Shown: in pieces, positions 23,263 through 28,337 of the stretch | Numbering within the stretch: position 1 is the stretch's first letter | Layout of the letters: each line of letters opens with the position of its first letter | Notes under the pieces: generated by a model | Databases searched by the model: none | What the model saw: the letters and a program-made list of their open reading frames with translations, nothing else | What the model was told of the DNA's origin: nothing | From: Caulobacter sp. | GTDB taxonomy: Bacteria; Pseudomonadota; Alphaproteobacteria; Caulobacterales; Caulobacteraceae | Length of the DNA: 45,139 nt | NCBI GenBank assembly: GCA_026225565.1 | Contig: JAMFTA010000049.1 | Location: 1-45,139, forward strand | Direction: 5' to 3' | Translations under genes and position numbers: made by a program

Positions 23263-24558
23263 TCACGACGCGTGCCCTTCCCGCGCGAGCTTTTTGCGGC
23301 ACGCGTTACTGCGCTCGATCAGACGCTCAGCCAGCCGTTCGATCACCGGCAAAGCCAATTGGCTGGCGCGTAGGCGCGCCATCTCTTCGTGGATCAGGTC
23401 CGGCAGTTGCTCGGCCATCCCGAGGATACGTTGCAGCAGCGCATCGCCGTCGATACGCATCTCGCGCGCAAATTTTTCCCATTGGCGGACGCCGATGTCG
23501 AGGAGCCCGTATTCTCCCCCGATCTTCATAGAGAGTTTCATTTTGTGGAGATCGTAGTCGTCGTAGGGGAGGATGCTCGCGACATCGTAAAGCGGCGCAA
23601 GGCGCACCCGCCCACCGCCGCTGATGAGCAGGGAGTAGTTTTTTGCATGGGCGTCGGTGCCTGCGATGATCCAGTTGAAGGCGCTGGCGTCTATGAAGGC
23701 CTGCACGTCCTCGTCGCGGGTGGTGGAGTAGGTGCGCAGCACCTCGACGATATCGGCGGCGCTCGGTCCCCCCTCGTTCTGATATTTGCGGGTCGGCATG
23801 ATCCCAAAGGCTTGGCAGGTATCTTCCTGGTGGACGCGTATGATCGCATCGCCGATACGCACGCGGTCATAGCGTTCGACGACGATGGCGATCTCCTCAC
23901 CAAAGCGCATCACCCGCGACGTAGCCGTTGGCATCCCAAGGCTTCGGGCCAACTGCAGGCAGAAATGCTCATTTTCCGCGTGACCATCGAACTGGCCGGT
24001 CGGCGGCTTCAGGATGTGGGTAGTGGGCGTGCGGCCCGAAGGAATGCCCCATCGACCGTCGCTGAACAGCAGGGCGGTTTTTGGTTGTGCTCCGGCAAGG
24101 CTGAACTGCCCGGTATCGCGCGGCAGGCGCCAGGCGGCATGGTCTTCGCGCAGAGCCCGAAGCCGCTCGGCCACGCCCCCTTCATCCAACCAATCGACGT
24201 GATCTTCGCCGCCATCCCGCAAGGCATCCAGGCGTTCGGCGGTGACGAACTGGACGGCGCCCGCGCAGTCTTCTCCGACATGCGAGATCATGGCGAAGAC
24301 GTTGCGAGGAGAGATCTGGAATTTGCGCGCCCAGCGATCCAGGACGATTTCATTGTCGGGGAGCAGCCCCCAAAGGAAGGCCTCGACCGCGTCCGGACCG
24401 TGCTCCGCCGCCGCCAGGGGCATGGAGAGCGAGATCGGATAGGCGTCCGGAGAGGCCCGCCACGCCTGATCGTAGGTGAAGGCCAGCCTTCCACGGGCGC
24501 GCTGAGAGACATGTCCAACGATGCAATTTCCGATCAGCGCGACCAGTTCTGCCGTCAT
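23263..24558 (-). CDS. hipA: HipA-family serine/threonine kinase toxin
   Basis: 431 residues. The N-terminal couple-HipA domain (LSMPLAAAEHGPDAVEAFLW, then GLLPDNE) is followed by the kinase: FSLAGAQPKTALLF (ATP loop), ENEHFCLQLARSLGM, FNWIIAGTDAHAKNYSLL (catalytic Asp and Asn) and RLAPLYDVAS (metal-binding Asp). HipA phosphorylates glutamyl-tRNA synthetase or related synthetases, which stalls translation (E. coli HipA). All catalytic elements seem intact. The start overlaps the hipB stop by ATGA (24555-24558). Composition is close to host GC, unlike the AT-rich gene to its right. Confidence 0.93.
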   Translation of the reverse strand: MTAELVALIGNCIVGHVSQRARGRLAFTYDQAWRASPDAYPISLSMPLAAAEHGPDAVEAFLWGLLPDNEIVLDRWARKFQISPRNVFAMISHVGEDCAGAVQFVTAERLDALRDGGEDHVDWLDEGGVAERLRALREDHAAWRLPRDTGQFSLAGAQPKTALLFSDGRWGIPSGRTPTTHILKPPTGQFDGHAENEHFCLQLARSLGMPTATSRVMRFGEEIAIVVERYDRVRIGDAIIRVHQEDTCQAFGIMPTRKYQNEGGPSAADIVEVLRTYSTTRDEDVQAFIDASAFNWIIAGTDAHAKNYSLLISGGGRVRLAPLYDVASILPYDDYDLHKMKLSMKIGGEYGLLDIGVRQWEKFAREMRIDGDALLQRILGMAEQLPDLIHEEMARLRASQLALPVIERLAERLIERSNACRKKLAREGHAS

Positions 24559-24836
24559 GTGCTGCTCTTGCGCGACGCGGCGACGATGGCGTCAATGTCG
24601 GGTGAAGATGGGGCGTTTTCCAACGATGCGGGTTCAATGGTATTTAACTTGATGCCCAACACGTCGAGCGCACGCAACACGAGGCCGAGTTCCGCTCGCG
24701 CGCGTCCCCGTTCAATGCCGACGATCCATTGGCGGCTGACGCCGACGCGCTCCGCCAACCCGGCCTGATCGAGATCAAGGCGTTTCCGATTATCTTTTAT
24801 GATCGCCCCAAGATCAGCAGGGGTTCGAATGAACAT
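24555..24836 (-). CDS. hipB: HipB-type XRE antitoxin and autorepressor
   Basis: 93 residues. IKDNRKRLDLDQAGLAERVG and VSRQWIVGIERGRARAELGL form the Cro/C1-type helix-turn-helix. The Ser/Ala-rich, unstructured C-terminus fits a protease-sensitive antitoxin tail. It precedes hipA with ATGA overlap. Three spaced palindromes upstream (24850-24921) are the probable operators. Confidence 0.92.
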   Translation of the reverse strand: MFIRTPADLGAIIKDNRKRLDLDQAGLAERVGVSRQWIVGIERGRARAELGLVLRALDVLGIKLNTIEPASLENAPSSPDIDAIVAASRKSST

Positions 24837-24849
24837 GGCGAGCTCGTTA

Positions 24850-24921
24850 TGTTATCGTTCGATGACATTCTACCATTGTCAGCGCTCGCTGACAATTACA
24901 ATTGTCGGCGCTCGACGACAT
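24850..24921 (-). promoter_or_regulatory. Three tandem palindromic operators upstream of hipBA
   Basis: The middle palindrome TTGTCAGCG-CT-CGCTGACAA (24876-24895) has perfect 9-bp arms. A second, TTGTCGGCG-CT-CGACGACAT (24902-24921), is a close variant. A third, weaker one, TGTTATCG-TT-CGATGACA, lies at 24850-24867. The centres are 26-27 bp apart. All share outer TGTC/GACA-like half sites. Tandem operators bound by HipB dimers are known for hipBA in E. coli. The identity of the binding protein is inferred from position. Confidence 0.7.
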
Positions 24922-24980
24922 TGTCCATAACCTTCGGATCGCCGACAAGCGGGCCAACGGCGAATGGTTCAAGCTGAGCC

Positions 24981-25106
24981 CTACCGCCGCCCTGCGGACT
25001 GCACGTTCGACCTGTGAGCAAGCTGGATGAAGGTCTCGTCAGAATCGTCTTCGGGCGATCCCCACTCCTGCATACCGCGCAACACCAAATCCGCATGGCG
25101 AACCAT
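24981..25106 (-). CDS. Small ORF or gene remnant of unknown function
   Basis: A minus-strand frame is open from 25181 to a stop at 24981-24983 and has coding-like composition: ERLLGEAVSIQDYYGHVNMV, GMQEWGSPEDDSDETFIQLA. An ATG at 25106 would give 41 residues. The frame begins directly after a TAG (25182-25184), and no ribosome site precedes the ATG. It looks like the C-terminal remnant of a gene truncated by the arrival of the AT-rich segment at 25.2 kb. No family is recognised. Confidence 0.28.
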   Translation of the reverse strand: MVRHADLVLRGMQEWGSPEDDSDETFIQLAHRSNVQSAGRR

Positions 25107-25207
25107 GTTCACGTGGCCATAGTAGTCTTGGATAGATACAGCCTCCCCTAGTAGGCGTTCGCTTTCCGCCCTTTCAGTATTCTAATCATCATCGGACATA
25201 AAAACCT

Positions 25208-25792
25208 ATGAGTAACAATGAAAAAGCAAGTCATTTTTCAAATATCTTCATGATATCTTACAGAAAATATAACAAATTACCAGAAGATAATAAGAAAATT
25301 ATTAAATCTTACGTGATCACTTTACTTTTTCTATTTGTAATAAATCTATTAGTTCACGTCGCAAGTGATGGGTTTTTAATACCTTTGATTAAAGTCAGGG
25401 CGAAATTTCTTGAACCTATATTTTCCATGGTTTCAAATTTTTCCGCGGTTACAATAGAGACAATATTAGCAACAATGGTTGCGATCATATTTGCAATATT
25501 TGATCATATTAACGTTCTATCGCCACTTGAGGAGGATATACAAAATTCTGTAAGTAAATTGCAGGGGGCTATAAAAGATCTTGATACAAATATCTCGACA
25601 ATGAGTGAATCGTTGAATAAGCAAGACAAAATTCAATCCGATATACTAACGCAGACTATGAAAAAATTTCAAAGCTATGACAAATATAGCATCGCTAGGA
25701 CTACGTTTGGATTTAATTCCATTGTTGGAATGGTTGGTCGAAAACTCCATCCTTGCCAGATGCATACTTTGAGCAAGAAGATTTTGCCTTAA
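25208..25792 (+). CDS. AT-rich two-TM coiled-coil protein, N-terminal part of a probable frameshifted gene
   Basis: 194 codons. Hydrophobic helices lie at about 35-55 (SYVITLLFLFVINLLVHV) and 78-100 (VTIETILATMVAIIFAIFD), followed by a long charged coiled coil (LEEDIQNSVSKLQGAIKDLD, ISTMSESLNKQDKIQS) to about residue 165. The last 17 residues are out of character, because the downstream frame (25753-26322) continues as a soluble domain. A single-base loss in the AAAA run at 25741-25744 would explain the split. Codon use is strongly AT-biased (roughly one third GC), unlike all neighbours, indicating recent foreign origin. No family is recognised. The architecture resembles membrane-anchored sensors or effectors of defence islands, but that is inference. 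Confidence 0.7.
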   Translation: MSNNEKASHFSNIFMISYRKYNKLPEDNKKIIKSYVITLLFLFVINLLVHVASDGFLIPLIKVRAKFLEPIFSMVSNFSAVTIETILATMVAIIFAIFDHINVLSPLEEDIQNSVSKLQGAIKDLDTNISTMSESLNKQDKIQSDILTQTMKKFQSYDKYSIARTTFGFNSIVGMVGRKLHPCQMHTLSKKILP

Positions 25793-26322
25793 ATATATTA
25801 AGGGATGCGAAGGCGAATTCGCAGATCGCGCTGCTAAATTCGTTCATAGCAAACGATACTATCTACTGCGAAGCGATTGAGCGCGCCTTGAGTAGGGGGG
25901 CAAACGTCAGGATACTCTTGATGTCGCCCAAAGCAGATTCGCCGGTAGCGAATGCGCGTTGGGAAGATTGCTATCGGCACTACGAAGAATATGCTGGATC
26001 ATATGATGATTTTATTAGAGAGATTGAGTCTAAATTCCGGAAATTTGAACGCCTTGGGAAAACTGCATCGGCATTGAAGAGAAAAAGCTTTGAGACGGGA
26101 ACCTATGAAATGCGAAGCTATAGCTCGTCTTTGAACTTACCCATGGTGTTAGTATGGGATCGTCTCACCCAGCAAATTCCTGAAAGGGGATATACAGGAT
26201 TCTACACGACCGTAGATGCCAATAGAATGCCATTTATTGAATGGCGCGGGGGCGATTTTAGGATTTTAGAGAAATTTGGGGTGTTGTTTGATCAAAAGTG
26301 GGAGAGCGCTAGCATTATCTAA
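25753..26322 (+). CDS. AT-rich soluble domain, C-terminal part of the frameshifted membrane gene
   Basis: 189 codons, nominally from a TTG at 25753 with no ribosome site, so independent translation is doubtful. QIALLNSFIANDTIYCEAIE, then RALSRGANVRILLMSPKA, resembles the strand-helix pattern of phospholipase-D-like folds, but no HxK(x)4D motif is seen. WDRLTQQIPERGYTGF and FGVLFDQKWESASII follow. The frame is the -1 frame of the upstream ORF. Read through the A-run at 25741-25744 the two give one protein of about 370 residues: two TM helices, a coiled coil and this domain. Function unknown. Confidence 0.6.
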   Translation: MPDAYFEQEDFALNILRDAKANSQIALLNSFIANDTIYCEAIERALSRGANVRILLMSPKADSPVANARWEDCYRHYEEYAGSYDDFIREIESKFRKFERLGKTASALKRKSFETGTYEMRSYSSSLNLPMVLVWDRLTQQIPERGYTGFYTTVDANRMPFIEWRGGDFRILEKFGVLFDQKWESASII

Positions 26323-26336
26323 ATATTGCAAAGGTG

Positions 26337-26368
26337 CCAGGGCTTGCCTGGGCTGGAACGGGCGTTCC
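26337..26368 (-). terminator. Possible hairpins downstream of the tRNA-Leu gene
   Basis: Two adjacent inverted repeats lie 16 bases beyond the CCA end on the minus strand: GGAACG-CC-CGTTCC (26355-26368) and CCAGG-CAAGC-CCTGG (26337-26351). They are followed by only a weak T tract, so processing or termination is possible but not certain. They could equally end transcription of the plus-strand AT-rich gene. Confidence 0.3.
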
Positions 26369-26383
26369 GGTGCTCTTCTACGA

Positions 26384-26684
26384 TGGTGCGGACGGCCGGA
26401 ATCGAACCGGCATGGGCATAGCCCGACGGATTTTCTTACCACTTCGGCTTTCGCCGCCGCCGCAAGGGCGTTCGTGGTCTGGACTATCCCTTCACCCTAG
26501 CCCGAAGGCCTTAGGTGCTGCCCGTCTAGTCTCTACACCTTCCCGTGCGCTTTCGCGTTCGGGCTTGGCTCGGGATCGCCATTTTGCAGGGTTCCCCGAG
26601 TTTGAGCAGTTCTGCATCGAGGGTTTCCCCAAGAGCACTCAAGCCGTTCAAGTCCGTTGCGTCTACCAGTTCCGCCACGCCCGC
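26384..26684 (-). tRNA. tRNA-Leu(UAA) interrupted by a group I intron, carried by the island
   Basis: The 5' exon is 26650-26684 (35 nt, starting GCGGGCG) and the 3' exon is 26384-26434 (51 nt, ending with an encoded CCA). Spliced, they give an 86-nt type II tRNA. The acceptor stem GCGGGCG/CGTCCGC pairs fully (one G-U). The anticodon arm ACGGA-CTTAAAA-TCCGT has perfect pairing and anticodon UAA. The variable arm is GGGC-TAT-GCCC. It lies 23 bases after the integrase stop on the same strand and has its own promoter-like -35/-10 set. It probably replaces the host gene split by the island. Standard tRNA finders would miss it because of the 215-nt intron. Confidence 0.93.
26435..26649 (-). ncRNA. 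Group I (IC3-like) self-splicing intron in tRNA-Leu(UAA)
   Basis: 215 nt, inserted between U34 and A35, the same place as the classical cyanobacterial tRNA-Leu(UAA) intron. The 5' exon ends ACTT and pairs with the guide GAGT in the intron, with the required U-G at the splice site. The intron ends in G. P7 is formed by GACTA (26527-26531) and TAGTC (26482-26486). The P4-P5 joining segment GATCCCGAGCCAAG (26564-26577) and GGGATAGTCC near the 3' end match IC3 core signatures. No homing endonuclease is encoded. Splicing is inferred from structure. Confidence 0.9.
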
Positions 26685-26696
26685 AAACCGCCGCAA

Positions 26697-26725
26697 GCTA
26701 TAGTCGGCTAGGTGATGGCAGTCGA
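26697..26725 (-). promoter_or_regulatory. Promoter of the island tRNA-Leu, captured with the tRNA
   Basis: The -35 is TCGACT (26720-26725), then a 17-bp spacer, then -10 TATAGC (26697-26702), placing the start about 6-7 bases before the tRNA. The block is visibly homologous to the host tRNA promoter at 28196-28224: both share AAATCCCGCTCGAC and ACTATAG at the same distances. The -35 lies inside the last codons of the integrase gene (stop at 26708). Confidence 0.7.
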
Positions 26726-28015
26726 GCGGGATTTTGACCCATGGGGGCGAGGCGGCGGGGGAGGGTCCTGTTCTCCCATGCTTTTGATGGCGGTTTTCTT
26801 GAGCTTTCGGACGTTAATCGCTGAGGCATCAATCGTGTTTTTAATGTGAGATGCGTAGAAGGTTTCGATCATCTCGACGCTTGTTCGGCAATTCTTGGCA
26901 ATCTGATAGATATCGGCACCTTCCATTAGTCGCAGGCAAATGTACGTGTGACGGAGGCTGTAGAAGGTTCTGCTTTGGCCCTCCCGGTCCTTCTTCAGAC
27001 CAAGCTCGTCAAGAATGGCATTGAACAGTTCGCGTTGCAGGGAGGGGAAGAGCCGGTCGGTCGGCTGACCGTCATTGCGGCTTTTGAGGCGGCGGAACGG
27101 CATGACCGCTCCCGACATGGACTTGCACCAGCCCACGCCGCGTTTTCCGCGCACAGCGATTTCGAGGATGCGTTCGCCCGTCGAGTCATCGGTAACGATG
27201 GCGACGTCTCGAAATTCGAGGCGCAGGGCCTCGTCGGGGCGCAGCCCCGTGTTGACCATGAGGAGGACGTAGTCGTGCAAGTTCTCGCACTCGCGCCTCC
27301 AGCGCTCCTTCTTGGGATTCTGCGCGCGTTCGCGCGTCGCTTGGTAGAGGGTTTTGTATTCCTCGGGGGAGAACCATGCCCGGTGGGAGATTTTCCCTGA
27401 GCCGCCATAGGGCGTGGACAGGTCGGGAAGGTAATCGATCCAACGGTGACGGTTGGCAGTTTTGAGAACCTGACGCAGGCAGACAAGCTCCTGATGCAAT
27501 GTGCTGCGCGCCGGAGGCTTTGATGGTGACGGCGCTTTCCATTCCGAACTGGTCGGCGGCGGCGACACCAACCGGCTGCCATCGGCCCGGGCTCGCGCCT
27601 TCCTTCCGTTCTTCATCCGGTGAATGCGGTAGTCCTGCACCAGGCCGGGGGTGATGTCGGCGAGCACCTTGTCGCCGAAGAAGGGGATGAGGTGATTTCG
27701 CAGCCGATCCTTGTGGCCCTGCACATAGACCGGGCTGCGCTGGCCCTGAGTGATAGTCTCGAACTCGTCCATGAAGCGGTCAGCGGCTTCCTTAAACGTC
27801 TTGCCAGGCTTCAATTCGCCCGCACGATATTTTCCCATCAGGCCAAGATACCAGTCGCGCGCCACATCCTTGGCCCGCGCGAGGCTTTCTTCCTTGGTCG
27901 TGGTGCGCTTTTGGCGGCCCGCCACCGTGCAGGAGCACTGCCAGTGCGGACTACCAGCGCGGATATAGAGCTGGACCTTTCCGTCCATCAGCGAATGTCG
28001 CGAATTTTCGGCCAT
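26708..28015 (-). CDS. Tyrosine recombinase (site-specific integrase) of the island
   Basis: 435 residues. The N-terminal arm- and core-binding regions (about 70-190) are followed by the catalytic domain. Arg259 is in NTGLRPDEALRL, Lys291 in RGKRG, Arg355/His356 in YSLRHTY, and the nucleophile Tyr387 in MIETFYASH. The box II form YSLRH (first His replaced by Tyr) is normal for this proteobacterial integrase group. The C-terminus is Pro-rich, and its last codons run over the promoter of the tRNA that follows. The gene begins 128 bases from the right end and reads leftward, so the host tRNA promoter outside the element can transcribe it. It should recombine the GGATTTTAAGTCT core. Confidence 0.95.
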   Translation of the reverse strand: MAENSRHSLMDGKVQLYIRAGSPHWQCSCTVAGRQKRTTTKEESLARAKDVARDWYLGLMGKYRAGELKPGKTFKEAADRFMDEFETITQGQRSPVYVQGHKDRLRNHLIPFFGDKVLADITPGLVQDYRIHRMKNGRKARARADGSRLVSPPPTSSEWKAPSPSKPPARSTLHQELVCLRQVLKTANRHRWIDYLPDLSTPYGGSGKISHRAWFSPEEYKTLYQATRERAQNPKKERWRRECENLHDYVLLMVNTGLRPDEALRLEFRDVAIVTDDSTGERILEIAVRGKRGVGWCKSMSGAVMPFRRLKSRNDGQPTDRLFPSLQRELFNAILDELGLKKDREGQSRTFYSLRHTYICLRLMEGADIYQIAKNCRTSVEMIETFYASHIKNTIDASAINVRKLKKTAIKSMGEQDPPPPPRPHGSKSRSTAIT

Positions 28016-28048
28016 CGTGCCGCCTGCCGGGCTCGGGTTGCGCTAATT

Positions 28049-28065
28049 TGTGCTAGTGATGTGCT
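28049..28065 (+). repeat. Candidate integrase arm-type sites, right end
   Basis: TGTGCTA occurs at 28049-28055 and again at 28060-28066, 11 bp apart and in the same orientation as the five copies at the left end. It lies between the integrase start (28015) and the attachment core, so binding could also regulate integrase transcription. Confidence 0.45.
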
Positions 28066-28142
28066 AGAGCATTTATGGGCTTATATTGGCACGAATTTGT
28101 TGAAATTACAAGGGTTTTTATTGTTTTGGTATTGACTTTATT

Positions 28143-28155
28143 GGATTTTAAGTCT
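28143..28155. repeat. Attachment core, right end (GGATTTTAAGTCT)
   Basis: Identical to 20890-20902. To its right the tRNA-Leu 5' half continues to 28184; to its left is AT-rich island DNA without tRNA resemblance. GACTT at 28132-28136 and AAGTC at 28150-28154 form a small inverted repeat around it, as expected of core-type sites. Confidence 0.88.
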
Positions 28156-28184
28156 GTTGCGTCTACCAGTTCCGCCACGCCCGC
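28150..28184 (-). pseudogene. 5' half of the host tRNA-Leu(UAA), cut by the island
   Basis: On the minus strand it starts GCGGGCGTGGCGGAACTGG, includes the D arm and ends in CAGACTT, 35 nt, the same length as the 5' exon of the island tRNA. It keeps its own promoter upstream. Against the 3' half at 20846-20896, position 29 is A opposite C41, a mismatch that the island copy does not have (G-C). This may be decay after the gene was broken. The half cannot fold into a tRNA alone. Confidence 0.9.
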
Positions 28185-28195
28185 TTACGGCCCGA

Positions 28196-28224
28196 TCTAT
28201 AGTGGGCTGGGCGAAGGCCGTCGA
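28196..28224 (-). promoter_or_regulatory. Host tRNA-Leu promoter now reading into the island
   Basis: The -35 is TCGACG (28219-28224), then a 17-bp spacer, then -10 TATAGA (28196-28201), followed about 11 bases later by the tRNA 5' end. The direction is leftward, so a transcript would cross the tRNA half and enter the integrase gene and then the replacement tRNA. Confidence 0.68.
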
Positions 28225-28337
28225 GCGGGATTTGGGGTCGGGGCGGCCGCCTTGTTCCTGCATCGGCCGCCTCTTGTTGGAACGCGAAAGACGCGCGAGA
28301 GGTGCGCGACCAACGATAAGAAAATTCAGGGCCGAGC

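Larger units (their letters stand above)
20890..28155. mobile_element. Integrated genomic island in tRNA-Leu(UAA), 7.25 kb
   Basis: The element is bounded by the 13-bp direct repeat GGATTTTAAGTCT (20890-20902 and 28143-28155), which lies in the anticodon loop and stem of a tRNA-Leu split between the two ends. Inside are a tyrosine recombinase reading away from the right end, TGTGCT repeats near both ends, a replacement tRNA-Leu with a group I intron, and a cargo of toxin-antitoxin genes plus an AT-rich membrane gene. Base composition is mixed: 20.9-21.2 kb, 25.2-26.3 kb and the right terminus are much more AT-rich than the flanks. No transfer or replication genes are seen, so it is either a minimal integrative element or one mobilised by others. 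Confidence 0.9.
28016..28337. other. Right end of the island and host tRNA remnant, no protein gene
   Basis: 322 bases. From left to right it contains the integrase upstream region with two TGTGCT copies, an AT-rich stretch (28070-28142), the attachment core, the 5' half of the host tRNA-Leu, its promoter (28196-28224), and about 110 bases leading to the GMC oxidoreductase start. No ORF here is convincing. Confidence 0.7.

Noticed and set aside
25208-26322. Active phospholipase D-type effector
   Set aside because: The fold-like pattern is weak, no HxK(x)4D motif is present, and the gene is frameshifted.
20846-28184. The two tRNA halves as a split tRNA joined in trans
   Set aside because: No complementary flanking sequences like those of archaeal split tRNAs are seen; direct core repeats and an integrase explain the break.
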